Of a stretch of 64,000 nt of DNA, positions 44,231 through 52,639 are shown piece by piece. Numbering within the stretch: position 1 is the stretch's first letter; each line of letters starts with the position of its first letter. A program made the position numbers and the translations under genes. The notes below the pieces were generated by a model. The model made no database searches. It saw only the letters and a list, made by a program, of their open reading frames with translations, and was not told the DNA's origin. Source of the DNA: Vibrio sp. D404a (GTDB taxonomy: Bacteria; Pseudomonadota; Gammaproteobacteria; Enterobacterales; Vibrionaceae); the NCBI RefSeq assembly GCF_030248535.1, contig NZ_JAHGAJ010000030.1, positions 1 to 64,000 of the forward strand. Direction: 5' to 3'.

Positions 44231-45469
44231 ATGAAAAAAATAAAAACACAAGTTGTGGTCATTGGTGCAGGGCCTTCTGGGTCGATTGCAGCAGCGTTGC
44301 TCCACAAACAGGGCGTCGATGTTCGGGTGATTGAGAAGAGTGTTTTCCCGCGCTTTTCGATAGGCGAGAGTCTGTTGCCTGCCTGTATGGAAGTCATTGA
44401 GCAAGCGGGCATGACCGAAGCCGTTAGAGCGGCTGAATTTCAATACAAGGATGGCGCGGCCTTTCGCAAGCGTGGCGTGTACACCGCTTTTGATTTCCAA
44501 GACAAGTTTTCTAAGGGCCCGGGTACGACATTTCAGGTACAGCGTGGTGCTTTTGATAAAGTGCTGGCCGATGAAGCGCAAAAGCAAGGTGTATCGATCG
44601 ACTATCAACATGAACTGATTGATATTCAGTTCACTGATCAGCACGCTATTTTGGATGTTCAACCTGAGGGGGAAGATGCGTACCAAATCGAAGCTGATTA
44701 TGTGTTAGATGGCAGTGGCTTTGGTCGTGTGCTTCCTAAAATTCTCAATCTTGAAGAGCCATCTTGCCTTCCACCACGTAAAGCGGTGTTTACTCATATA
44801 AAAGACAATATTGAGTCGGCAGAGCACGGTTTGGATTACGATAGAAATAAAATCCTTATCTCTGTGCACCCAGCTAACCCTGACGTTTGGTATTGGTTGA
44901 TTCCATTTAGCAATGGTGTCTCTTCGTTTGGTGTAGTGGGTGAACCGAGCTTCTTTGATGACTACCCGCAAGATAAAATTGATATTCTAAAGCAGGTGGC
45001 GAGCGAGGAACCGGGGCTAGCGGCAATTTTAAGCCAAGCTGAGTACACAAACCCAGCAGGCGAAATTGGTGGCTACTCGGCCAACGTGAAGCATTTAGCA
45101 ACCGACAGATACGCTCTGCTCGGTAATGCGGGTGAATTCCTTGACCCTGTCTTCTCTTCGGGCGTGACCATTGCGATGAAGTCTGCTGAATATGCGGTGG
45201 ATTGTGTTGCTAGACATGTGAAGGGTGAAGCTGTGGATTGGGAGAAAGAGTATGCCCAACCATTGATGAAAGGAGTTGATACATTCCGCACCTATGTCGA
45301 AGGTTGGTACTCGGGCTCACTGCAAGATGTTATCTTTTATGAGAAGCCAAATCCTAAGATCAAGCAGATGGTTTGCTCAATATTAGCGGGCTACGCTTGG
45401 GATGAGTCTAACCCTTATGTAAAAGAGTCTCAGCGACGTTTGTCTGCCTTGGCAGAGCTGTGTAAATAG
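44231..45469 (+). CDS. FAD-dependent halogenase-like oxidoreductase
   Basis: 412 residues with an N-terminal FAD motif GAGPSGSIAA (about 12-21), the RFSIGESLLP segment (41-50) and WYWLIP at 220-225, which fits the WxWxIP motif of flavin-dependent halogenases. FQYKDGAAF at 70-78 matches the FxxKxGA context that holds the catalytic lysine of phenol halogenases, so Lys73 would be the candidate. Geranylgeranyl-reductase-like flavoproteins share the fold, so a hydroxylase or reductase remains possible. Its place in an aryl polyene cluster suggests modification of the aryl head or chain. Confidence 0.75.
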   Translation: MKKIKTQVVVIGAGPSGSIAAALLHKQGVDVRVIEKSVFPRFSIGESLLPACMEVIEQAGMTEAVRAAEFQYKDGAAFRKRGVYTAFDFQDKFSKGPGTTFQVQRGAFDKVLADEAQKQGVSIDYQHELIDIQFTDQHAILDVQPEGEDAYQIEADYVLDGSGFGRVLPKILNLEEPSCLPPRKAVFTHIKDNIESAEHGLDYDRNKILISVHPANPDVWYWLIPFSNGVSSFGVVGEPSFFDDYPQDKIDILKQVASEEPGLAAILSQAEYTNPAGEIGGYSANVKHLATDRYALLGNAGEFLDPVFSSGVTIAMKSAEYAVDCVARHVKGEAVDWEKEYAQPLMKGVDTFRTYVEGWYSGSLQDVIFYEKPNPKIKQMVCSILAGYAWDESNPYVKESQRRLSALAELCK

Positions 45470-45537
45470 GCGTAGCTTTTTCAACGGGCTTTGTCTTTAA
45501 ACAAGCTTGGGTTTTCAAGAAAACTGTCTATAAATGC

Positions 45538-45565
45538 AAACAGCTGCCTCGGGGCAGCTGTTTTT
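45538..45565 (+). terminator. terminator after divergent APE operon
   Basis: Stem AAACAGCTGCC/GGCAGCTGTTT with loop TCGGG-type bases and T5. It closes the lipoprotein-methyltransferase-flavin enzyme operon. Confidence 0.88.
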
Positions 45566-45591
45566 GTATTTGGACTCTGATTTTGTCGACA

Positions 45592-46098
45592 TTACTTGAG
45601 ATCTATGCTGTTGAGGCGGCCCATAAATACCAGCAGGTCAATCACATCTTTGTGCGCATCTAATAAGGCTCGCTTGGTTTGGCTATAGGCGGCAAGTCTG
45701 CCATGTTTGCGGATCGAACAAACTTTAGTTCGATATTTATATTCGCCATTCTCGGCAAACACGCGCCACTTAGCTATATAGCACTCGTCACGGTGCTCTG
45801 GGTCGGTTTGTGTTGGATTGGGCTTGAATACAATCTTCGGCTCTAGGCTATGAGGCAGACGAGTCATCAAATAGGGGTCTTTGAGTACTTTGCCCCAAAA
45901 CTTTCCCCACAACTGTTTACCGAGCTCATCGCGAAGTTTGATGGTCTTTTTGAGTGCCTTCTCTTCGCCAAGGCGTACAAATCCAACCGACCGATGCAGG
46001 ACTGTATCGTCAGGGGTATGGATATGGATTTTAAATGCTGTTTTGCCTTTTGAAATGAAGCGGTAACCGGTGGCTCCAATCAGGTTATTCTCACTCAT
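45592..46098 (-). CDS. protein of unknown function (AP2-like N terminus?)
   Basis: A 168-residue basic protein. The first 60 residues (GYRFISKGKTAFKIHIHTP, then SVGFVRLGEEKALKKT) have the shape of an AP2-like domain: three strands and a helix of Ala/Lys repeats. The rest has no motif I recognise. No signal peptide or membrane segment. Monocistronic: faces the APE terminator on one side and is upstream of the flgT terminator on the other. DNA binding is only a suggestion. Confidence 0.65.
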   Translation of the reverse strand: MSENNLIGATGYRFISKGKTAFKIHIHTPDDTVLHRSVGFVRLGEEKALKKTIKLRDELGKQLWGKFWGKVLKDPYLMTRLPHSLEPKIVFKPNPTQTDPEHRDECYIAKWRVFAENGEYKYRTKVCSIRKHGRLAAYSQTKRALLDAHKDVIDLLVFMGRLNSIDLK

Positions 46099-46179
46099 AG
46101 CTTACTAATTGATGGTTATGTTATTAGTAAGGTTACGCCAAATATCAGAAAAACAGAAATCAAATGGGCGGAAAAAATA

Positions 46180-46205
46180 AAGCCCCGACACGACGGTCAG
46201 GGCTT
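46180..46205 (-). terminator. terminator after flgT
   Basis: Stem AAAGCCC/GGGCTTT (extended by CGAC/GTC-type pairs), followed on the minus strand by TATTTTTT. It sits 20 bases past the flgT stop. Confidence 0.85.
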
Positions 46206-46224
46206 TGCTTTAGTTCTGAATGGT

Positions 46225-47358
46225 TTACATGACCTTCTGCATCACGTCACCAATTTGGATACTACCCGCCAAACTTGGCTGTTCGATGGTGAGCTCAGCT
46301 TCATTCTCGTAAACACGAGTCACCGTTAGGGTAATGTCACTCTTCGATACCTTGTTACGCGGCAAGCCATTTTGATCGATAAACGAGCCCGTGTGCCACA
46401 GTTGCAGTTTGTCACCTTGTTGCACGCCATGCAGGCGGCCTAAGTCCATGGTCACGGTATTACCAAATACGGCAGCAACTTCAGGTAGGGTGATTTTACA
46501 AGAGACTTCGGATTCTAGATCGAGCATGATGTTACGGCTTACGCGCAGCAGCATGCTGCCATAGGTTGAAGCCCAGAAACGAGCGCTCTTGGTGTCCACT
46601 TCACTGGTTTTTGGGAACGGCCATTTTGCCACTTCACGGTAGCTGCGGTTGTAGACTTGATGTCCCGTCTTGCCGTCATAAACCTGCATCTCCAAAGCAA
46701 ATTGACGATTAATCACGTCATCTTTCAGCAGCTTAGATTCAATAGTGGCCGTTAAGTCGGTGATGGTGCCGCCAATTACATACTGCGCTCCGTGATCTTG
46801 AGCGATCATTTTCAGAGTTTCAGGTTGGCGTCGGTCGATCTCATAATCGGTCGTGCCAACGGAAACGAAGCTGCGCGACTCTTGAGAGAGCTGTCGGTTC
46901 ACCACGTGGCTAAAGTCATCTCCTATGCTGTAGACACGACCCATAACCGCTTGTTGTGGGGAGGCAAGGTCTATGTTGCCAACCAAAAACGTCTTCTTGT
47001 ATTGGCTCTCATGGCAACCATTTGCCGAAGGGTAAATATCGATGCGAGCGGTGATCATGATGTTGCCGCTGCGCTTACGCTCTTTGTCGACCAGTATGTA
47101 TCTCACCTCGTGATTGGTGAATTGGTACTCTTTTTGTTCTGCTTGTAGGTAAGGCGTTAGGTTAGCAATGCTGCCAATATCGCCGCCAGAGAACTGCATA
47201 GCCTTGTAAAGGGCATCTTCAAGAGCGTGGACTCTTGCCGCATCCTCAGACGCGACGATCGTCGCTGTACCGGTAACCTCAAACCATGATGCATGAGCAT
47301 TGAAGGTCATAGTGAGCAGTGAACCTATTGAAAATAGTGCGGAAAATATTTTTTTCAT
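46225..47358 (-). CDS. flgT: flagellar H-ring assembly protein FlgT
   Basis: A 377-residue periplasmic protein with signal MKKIFSALFSIGSLLTMTFNAHA. The body matches FlgT, which builds the outer H ring of the sodium-driven Vibrio motor: WFEVTGTATIVASEDAARVHALEDAL at the N-terminal domain, a middle domain with VGTTDYEIDRRQPETL, and a C-terminal SH3-like section. It is transcribed away from flgO from a sigma-54 promoter at 47456-47473. Standard for polar flagellum loci of Vibrio. Confidence 0.95.
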   Translation of the reverse strand: MKKIFSALFSIGSLLTMTFNAHASWFEVTGTATIVASEDAARVHALEDALYKAMQFSGGDIGSIANLTPYLQAEQKEYQFTNHEVRYILVDKERKRSGNIMITARIDIYPSANGCHESQYKKTFLVGNIDLASPQQAVMGRVYSIGDDFSHVVNRQLSQESRSFVSVGTTDYEIDRRQPETLKMIAQDHGAQYVIGGTITDLTATIESKLLKDDVINRQFALEMQVYDGKTGHQVYNRSYREVAKWPFPKTSEVDTKSARFWASTYGSMLLRVSRNIMLDLESEVSCKITLPEVAAVFGNTVTMDLGRLHGVQQGDKLQLWHTGSFIDQNGLPRNKVSKSDITLTVTRVYENEAELTIEQPSLAGSIQIGDVMQKVM

Positions 47359-47455
47359 CTATTCGTTACCAGTTGGGTATAAATATTGCTTAACAAATTA
47401 CCAGTAGCTTAATGCTGACTCAGGTGCCGCTTTATTAATGTGAACAATTAATGAA

Positions 47456-47473
47456 AAGCAAAGACTGTTCCAA
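47456..47473 (-). promoter_or_regulatory. sigma-54 promoter of flgT
   Basis: Minus strand TTGGAACAGTCTTTGCTT: GG (47471-47470) and GC (47459-47458) are separated by exactly 10 bases. This is the flagellar class II pattern under FlrC control. It lies about 98 bases before the ATG. Confidence 0.78.
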
Positions 47474-47550
47474 CATTGTAATCCATTGAAGGAAAGAATG
47501 GTGAGAATAGCGTTGCACAGTCTGGTACTAATACATCTGGAGATAACACA

Positions 47551-48186
47551 ATGAAAAAATGGCTTGTGATAATCAGTGTAATGCTAATTACATCATGTGC
47601 TTATTCGCCTATCTATAACGGTAAAACTGAGTACTCAGGTAGCCAATTTATGTTAATGGATAGCCCGCGTCATACTATGGACTACTTTGTCGAGAGTATG
47701 ACCGAAGATCTCATCCTGTCGAATACCAGCGTATCGGCACGCACACCAATTGCTGTGACGTCGTTTGTAGACTTACAACATATGGATTCGACCAACTGGT
47801 TAGGCAATTCAGTCTCTGAAGGCTTCATCCACCAGTTTCAACGTCGCGGTTTTAAAGTGGTAGACTTTAAGACAACGGGGTCGATTCAAGTGACGCAACA
47901 GGGTGACTTTGCGTTGAGCCGAGATTGGAAAGATCTTGCTCAAGAGCAGGATGTTCAATATGTGCTAACAGGCACTATGCTTCGCCAAGAGGGCGGTGTA
48001 CTAGTGAACGCTCGTGTTGTGGGAATGCAAACTCGTATTGTTGTCGCTTCGGCGCAGGGCTTCTTGCCAGCGGACCGTATTGGTCGCGACCTTGATACCT
48101 TGAACAGCATCCGTACTCAAGATGGTGTGATCATTCGTTCAGACCCAACCATTAAGCAGCCGTATACGGTTATTCTTCGCCCATAG
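47551..48186 (+). CDS. flgO: outer membrane lipoprotein FlgO
   Basis: A 211-residue lipoprotein with lipobox LITSC (Cys16). The FlgO domain is visible in FVDLQHMDSTNWLGNSVSEGFIHQF and VQYVLTGTML. Needed for stable polar flagellation and motility in V. cholerae. First gene of flgOP, RBS GGAG. Confidence 0.94.
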   Translation: MKKWLVIISVMLITSCAYSPIYNGKTEYSGSQFMLMDSPRHTMDYFVESMTEDLILSNTSVSARTPIAVTSFVDLQHMDSTNWLGNSVSEGFIHQFQRRGFKVVDFKTTGSIQVTQQGDFALSRDWKDLAQEQDVQYVLTGTMLRQEGGVLVNARVVGMQTRIVVASAQGFLPADRIGRDLDTLNSIRTQDGVIIRSDPTIKQPYTVILRP

Positions 48187-48195
48187 GAGCCTGTC

Positions 48196-48627
48196 ATGAA
48201 GAAGGTGATATTTTTAATCGCAGCACTACTACTTGTTGGCTGCCAACCATTGCAGAGCATGCGACCTGACGATTTCTTGGTTGCGGTTGGTTACGCAAGT
48301 ATTAGCGAACAGAAAGGGCGAAATGAGGAAGAAAAGCGTATCCGAGCGATGCGTGCTTCAAAGATTGATGCGTATCGCGAACTTGCAGAGCAGGTTTACG
48401 GAATGCGCGTAAGTGGCCGAGCTGAGCTTGAAGATCAGCGTTTGGGCACTGAGCTGACATCAGGTGCTGTAGATGGTGTGATTCGAGGTGCCGAGGTTGT
48501 GCGTAGTTACCCTGTCGGAGACAGCTATGTGACTGAGCTACAGCTTGATATCAAGAAGATGGATAAACTGCGTGATTACGGTGAGGTTCAAGCCGTGCCA
48601 GAAAAGAGACAGCAAACTCTATTCTAA
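48196..48627 (+). CDS. flgP: outer membrane lipoprotein FlgP
   Basis: A 143-residue lipoprotein with lipobox LLVGC (Cys16) and an IRAMRASKIDAYRELAEQVYG segment typical of FlgP. It sits 9 bases after flgO. In Vibrio FlgP contributes to the basal disk that supports high torque. Ended by a terminator at 48716. Confidence 0.94.
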   Translation: MKKVIFLIAALLLVGCQPLQSMRPDDFLVAVGYASISEQKGRNEEEKRIRAMRASKIDAYRELAEQVYGMRVSGRAELEDQRLGTELTSGAVDGVIRGAEVVRSYPVGDSYVTELQLDIKKMDKLRDYGEVQAVPEKRQQTLF

Positions 48628-48715
48628 TCGTTTTCTAATCATTGTAGTTTGATGTTGTTTTCTGCTGTGAGCTTTCCAGATGGCAAGCGGCAGAAAAAGC
48701 AAAAACCAAAGATGC

Positions 48716-48754
48716 AAAAAGCGGCAAGTATTCAATACTTGCCGCTTTTCTTTA
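48716..48754. terminator. bidirectional terminator, flgP and flgN
   Basis: Stem AAAAGCGGCAAGTATT/AATACTTGCCGCTTTT with a tiny loop; long T/A runs on both sides. It serves the convergent flgP and flgN transcripts. Confidence 0.9.
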
Positions 48755-48804
48755 TTTGAGCCAAATACAATGGATACATGTACTTGCGAGGAAGAATAGG
48801 AGGG

Positions 48805-49230
48805 TTACGCTTTTACGTTGGTTCCTAACGTAGATATGGTGTGCGTCTGACCACCGGCATTGTATGTCATGCCTATTTTTCCATGGCTTTGTTGCATCAT
48901 ATTGCTGAGTTTGTTGAAGCTAAGGTGCGCTCGGTTAAGCGCTTCACCGTTGGCCAGGTTTGCCTGCTGGCAGTCATGGACAATTGAACGAATTTTAGCA
49001 ACCAGCTCAATAAGCTCTGGTTTTTCGTTTAGCTCTGCAACATTGGTATGTGTCGCTATTCTTTGGTCGGTACTTTTAAGTTGTTCAACCAGTACCACTT
49101 TCTCTTTCGCAATGCGTTCAATTTCGCTCGACTTTCTGCTAGTAATGGCACTCTTTTCCGAACTCAATAGTTCAGAGAGAGCTTGGGCGCTTTGAAGTTG
49201 AAAATTAACTAAATCTGCGAGTGCCGCCAT
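48805..49230 (-). CDS. flgN: flagellar export chaperone FlgN
   Basis: A 141-residue helical protein, chaperone of the hook-filament junction proteins FlgK and FlgL. The translation is a continuous amphipathic coiled region (LLSSEKSAITSRKSSEIERIA, then NKLSNMMQQSHGKIGMTYNAGG), typical for FlgN. It follows flgM by 45 bases, both read on the minus strand. Confidence 0.92.
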   Translation of the reverse strand: MAALADLVNFQLQSAQALSELLSSEKSAITSRKSSEIERIAKEKVVLVEQLKSTDQRIATHTNVAELNEKPELIELVAKIRSIVHDCQQANLANGEALNRAHLSFNKLSNMMQQSHGKIGMTYNAGGQTHTISTLGTNVKA

Positions 49231-49275
49231 ATAAAAACCTAATAAAGCTTAAAGTCAGATGAACGCGAAACGAGC

Positions 49276-49593
49276 TTATAGGCCTTTAAGCTCGTTTTCG
49301 AATTTGATCATGTTGTCTGCCAGTTTTTCTGGGTCGACAGTGTATGAGCCGTTCGCGATTGCTTCTTTGATCGCTGCCACTTTTACTTGGTCAAAGCTTG
49401 GTTGTGCAGCCATGTCTTGATGCATTTGACCAATTGCCTTGCTTTGTTGGCTTAAAGAAACCGCATCTTTGCTTGCGGGCTTTGCCGATACATCAGAACT
49501 CGACGCTTGCGAACTGCTGGTATCAGTGCGCGCGGTAGAGCGGTTGGTTGTCGTTAGGGTTTGTCCCGAACGAATATTATCAATACCTGCCAT
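49276..49593 (-). CDS. flgM: anti-sigma-28 factor FlgM
   Basis: 105 residues from the ATG at 49593 with AAAGG upstream. Ser/Thr-rich and disordered N-terminal half (TDTSSSQASSSDVS) and the C-terminal FliA-binding helices (VKVAAIKEAIANGSYTVDPEKLADNMIKF). FlgM holds FliA until the hook is complete and is then exported. It is under a sigma-28 promoter at 49635-49661, an autoregulatory arrangement. Confidence 0.95.
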   Translation of the reverse strand: MAGIDNIRSGQTLTTTNRSTARTDTSSSQASSSDVSAKPASKDAVSLSQQSKAIGQMHQDMAAQPSFDQVKVAAIKEAIANGSYTVDPEKLADNMIKFENELKGL

Positions 49594-49634
49594 AATTGAG
49601 CCTTTATCTACGAATATGGGAACCTGTACTGTCA

Positions 49635-49661
49635 CTATCGACCGCCGGTTCAATTACTTTA
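49635..49661 (-). promoter_or_regulatory. sigma-28 (FliA) promoter of flgM
   Basis: Minus strand TAAA (49661-49658), 15 bases, then GTCGATAG (49642-49635), against consensus TAAA-N15-GCCGATAA. One of the cleanest promoters in the window. Leader to the flgM ATG about 35 bases. Confidence 0.85.
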
Positions 49662-49797
49662 GAGATTTTTAACTCAATTATTGAATTCGCCAACAAGATG
49701 TCATTTTGACAGGGTAACGTGTTAACAGAGAACGAAAAAATCTCTTATGCCGAAGTGTGTTGTCGTTAAACCCGCAACACGGCTTGCAGCCTGCGAG

Positions 49798-50544
49798 TTA
49801 GAAATAAACCGTCACTTCCGACATATCAGTAACAATTCCTTCAATTATACGCTGTGATTTATCATTTTTCACTCTTACTTGATCTCCAGTTGAACCATCC
49901 GTTAAGGCGGTGCCTTTTGTGGTAATGGTCATGCCACCTTTAACCGCTTGTATGATAACCTTCTCGTTACGACACACCACGCAAATATCACCCCTCTCAA
50001 TAACATCGCCAGGGCGTAGGTTCTTTTTCACCTTCGCACCAATCACTTGTTTAGGAAGGGTGTAGCCTTGTCGGCGAAACTTGTTCAGTGAGATCATCGC
50101 GGTCGTCACATCATATTGACCAATGATCTCGCCACGAGCGATGGTTCTTGTTGCAGTGACTAGAGGTGCAGATATAGAGAGGCGAACGGGGACATAAACG
50201 CGCCACTCGTCAGGAATACACTGCACCAATACCGTAATGCTGCTTCGGGTGTTTGTGGTGGTTGAGGCACTGGTTTCTAAGGGAATAGGGCAATCAGTGG
50301 CTTTGATTCTTGAGTCGACATTGGCGGATCTCACCAAGAGTTCTCCGCCCATAGGCTGCTCAACGGTGTCGAGAATATGTTGCTCAGCGGCGGCTTGAAT
50401 GGCCTCAATTTGTTCTGATGTCGCACCTTGTGCAAAAAAACTAAACAATATTGATATAATGCCGATAAACTTAGCGACAATTTTAAAAAAAGCTCTACAT
50501 GTTGTTATGGAAAATGGTTGCAGATTTGAGTTATGATACGTCAT
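49798..50544 (-). CDS. flgA: flagellar P-ring chaperone FlgA
   Basis: A 248-residue periplasmic protein with a signal-anchor like segment near residues 20-42 (KIVAKFIGIISILFSFFAQGA). The FlgA SAF domain follows: ARGEIIGQYDVTTAMISL and KNLRPGDVIERGDI. Required for P-ring assembly around the rod. It lies upstream of flgM with 204 bases between, where the sigma-28 promoter lies; flgA is divergent from cheV. Confidence 0.94.
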   Translation of the reverse strand: MTYHNSNLQPFSITTCRAFFKIVAKFIGIISILFSFFAQGATSEQIEAIQAAAEQHILDTVEQPMGGELLVRSANVDSRIKATDCPIPLETSASTTTNTRSSITVLVQCIPDEWRVYVPVRLSISAPLVTATRTIARGEIIGQYDVTTAMISLNKFRRQGYTLPKQVIGAKVKKNLRPGDVIERGDICVVCRNEKVIIQAVKGGMTITTKGTALTDGSTGDQVRVKNDKSQRIIEGIVTDMSEVTVYF

Positions 50545-50621
50545 TCTGTTTCTCTGGTGGTTCGTAGCCTGTAGTAGATTAACACTTTTTAATCAAAAAA
50601 GTTTGATATGGAGATGCGCTC

Positions 50622-51548
50622 ATGACGGGTATTCTGGATTCAGTGAATCAGCGTACACAACTCGTCGGTCAAAACCGATTAGAATTACTAACCTTTCGCC
50701 TAATGGGGCGTCAGCGCTATGGTATTAACGTATTTAAAGTTAAAGAAGTACTACAGTGTCCTAAGCTGACTTCAATGCCAAACTTGAACCCGCTGGTTAA
50801 GGGTGTTGCGCACATTCGTGGTCAAACCATTTCGGTCATCGACTTAAGCCTAGCCATTGGCGGCCGTCCAACAACAGACGTAGAAAAGTGTTTTGTTGTA
50901 ATCTCTGAATTTAACCGTACTATCCAAGGCTTCTTGGTAAGCTCGGTTGAGCGTATTATCAATATGCACTGGGAGTCTATCTTGCCGCCACCTGATGGCG
51001 CGGGTAAAGCTAACTACCTAACTGCAGTTACTAACATTGACAATGAACTGGTTGAGATTCTGGACGTAGAGAAGATCCTTGCAGAAATTTCTCCAGTTGA
51101 TGAAACAATGGACAGCAAAATCGCAGAAGAGATTGCTGAAGTTGAACAAGAGAAACCGCTTGTTCGTCGCATTCTTATTGCTGATGACTCAACCGTTGCA
51201 CGTAAACAAGTACAACGCGCAATTGAATCGATTGGTTTCGAAGTGATTGCCGTTAAAGATGGTAAAGAAGCCTACGAGAAGCTGATGCAGATGTCGGCAG
51301 AGGGCAGTATTTATGATCAAATCTCTTTGGTGATCTCCGATATCGAGATGCCAGAGATGGATGGCTACACACTGACCGCGGAAATCCGTCGTCACGCTGA
51401 ACTGAAAGATCTATACGTAATTTTGCACTCGTCTTTGAGTGGTGTATTTAACCAAGCTATGGTGGAACGTGTGGGTGCAAACTCATTCATCGCTAAATTC
51501 AATCCAGATGAGCTTGGTTCAGCGGTTAAATCCGCATTAACTAAATAA
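50622..51548 (+). CDS. cheV: chemotaxis coupling protein CheV
   Basis: A 308-residue CheW-receiver fusion. CheW domain in about residues 18-160, receiver domain in about 183-305. Phosphoacceptor Asp240 in LVISDIEMPEMDGY and the acidic pocket Asp188-Asp189. CheV couples chemoreceptors to CheA and may act as phosphate sink. Followed 13 bases later by cheR. Confidence 0.95.
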   Translation: MTGILDSVNQRTQLVGQNRLELLTFRLMGRQRYGINVFKVKEVLQCPKLTSMPNLNPLVKGVAHIRGQTISVIDLSLAIGGRPTTDVEKCFVVISEFNRTIQGFLVSSVERIINMHWESILPPPDGAGKANYLTAVTNIDNELVEILDVEKILAEISPVDETMDSKIAEEIAEVEQEKPLVRRILIADDSTVARKQVQRAIESIGFEVIAVKDGKEAYEKLMQMSAEGSIYDQISLVISDIEMPEMDGYTLTAEIRRHAELKDLYVILHSSLSGVFNQAMVERVGANSFIAKFNPDELGSAVKSALTK

Positions 51549-51561
51549 AAAAGAGACATTA

Positions 51562-52389
51562 ATGACTGCTATAACAATTAGTGATCAAGAGTATCGTGAT
51601 TTCAGCCGTTTCTTAGAATCTCAATGTGGCATTGTACTCGGTGATAGCAAGCAATATCTTGTACGCAGTCGCCTAAGTCCTCTGGTAGCAAAATTTAAGC
51701 TGGCATCATTGTCAGATTTATTGAGAGATGTAGTAACGGGCAGAAATCGCGAGTTGCGAGTGGCGGCAGTAGATGCCATGACGACGAACGAGACACTTTG
51801 GTTCCGAGATACTTACCCGTTTGCTGTATTGGCGGATAAACTACTTCCGGAAATAGCGGCAAATAAACGTCCTATTAAGATTTGGTCAGCGGCAAGCTCT
51901 TCTGGTCAAGAACCGTACTCTATGGCGATGACGGTACTTGAAACTCAGGCGCGTAAGCCAGGTATGCTGCCAAACGTATCGATCACCGCGACTGACATCT
52001 CAGCGAGCATGCTCGATATGTGTCGCGCTGGTGTCTACGACAACCTTGCACTGGGCCGTGGTCTATCGCCTGAGCGTCGCCGTACCTTCTTTGAAGATGC
52101 GGGTGATGGTCGTATGAAGGTAAAAGACAATGTTAAGCGTATGGTGAATTTCCGTCCGCAGAACTTGATGGACAGCTACGCTCTGTTGGGTAAGTTCGAC
52201 ATTATCTTCTGTCGTAACGTTCTGATCTACTTCTCTCCAGATATGAAGTCCAAGGTATTGAACCAAATGGCAAACAGCTTAAACCCGGGCGGTTACCTAC
52301 TATTAGGTGCCTCTGAATCTCTGACTGGTCTGACAGACCGTTTTGAGATGGTACGCTGTAATCCAGGCATCATCTACAAATTGAAGTAG
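51562..52389 (+). CDS. cheR: chemoreceptor methyltransferase CheR
   Basis: A 275-residue SAM-dependent enzyme that methylates glutamates of chemoreceptors. N-terminal helical domain, then the SAM domain with IKIWSAASSSGQEPYSMAM near residues 99-117 and ITATDISASMLDM. FDIIFCRNVLIYF is the conserved core near residue 213. It is co-transcribed with cheV and ended by a terminator, so it is separate from flgB. Confidence 0.96.
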   Translation: MTAITISDQEYRDFSRFLESQCGIVLGDSKQYLVRSRLSPLVAKFKLASLSDLLRDVVTGRNRELRVAAVDAMTTNETLWFRDTYPFAVLADKLLPEIAANKRPIKIWSAASSSGQEPYSMAMTVLETQARKPGMLPNVSITATDISASMLDMCRAGVYDNLALGRGLSPERRRTFFEDAGDGRMKVKDNVKRMVNFRPQNLMDSYALLGKFDIIFCRNVLIYFSPDMKSKVLNQMANSLNPGGYLLLGASESLTGLTDRFEMVRCNPGIIYKLK

Positions 52390-52425
52390 TCATCGCTGCA
52401 ACAAAGCGACATTAAATTAAATGAT

Positions 52426-52457
52426 AAACCCAGCCAGTGTGCTGGGTTTTCTTTTTT
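52426..52457 (+). terminator. terminator after cheR
   Basis: Stem AAACCCAGC/GCTGGGTTT with loop CAGTGT, then TTTCTTTTTT. Confidence 0.9.
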
Positions 52458-52581
52458 CTGCGTCCCGGTATATCTTTAAACCAGAGTGACATTCCAATCT
52501 ACTCTATTCTTGGCTTGTATATTGCAAGTTTAACAGCGAGTGACCGATAAAAAGCATTCATTGTTCAATTAACTATAAAAG

Positions 52582-52599
52582 TTGGTATACATATTGCTT
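52582..52599 (+). promoter_or_regulatory. sigma-54 promoter of flgB operon
   Basis: TTGGTATACATATTGCTT: GG at 52584-52585 and GC at 52596-52597 are 10 bases apart. 41 bases upstream of the flgB ATG. Drives the flgBCDE hook-basal body genes. Confidence 0.75.
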
Positions 52600-52639
52600 C
52601 GGTTATTTCATAACAGTCAGTTCTTGAGTTGAGGTTTAC

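Noticed and set aside
44171..44686. 171-codon minus-strand frame opposite the flavin enzyme
   Set aside because: It lies antisense to the start of a clear FAD protein and shows the codon shadow of that frame only.
50545..50621. Sigma-54 type site between flgA and cheV
   Set aside because: GG pairs are present, but none has GC at 10 bases; a GG-N10-GT match was not strong enough on its own.
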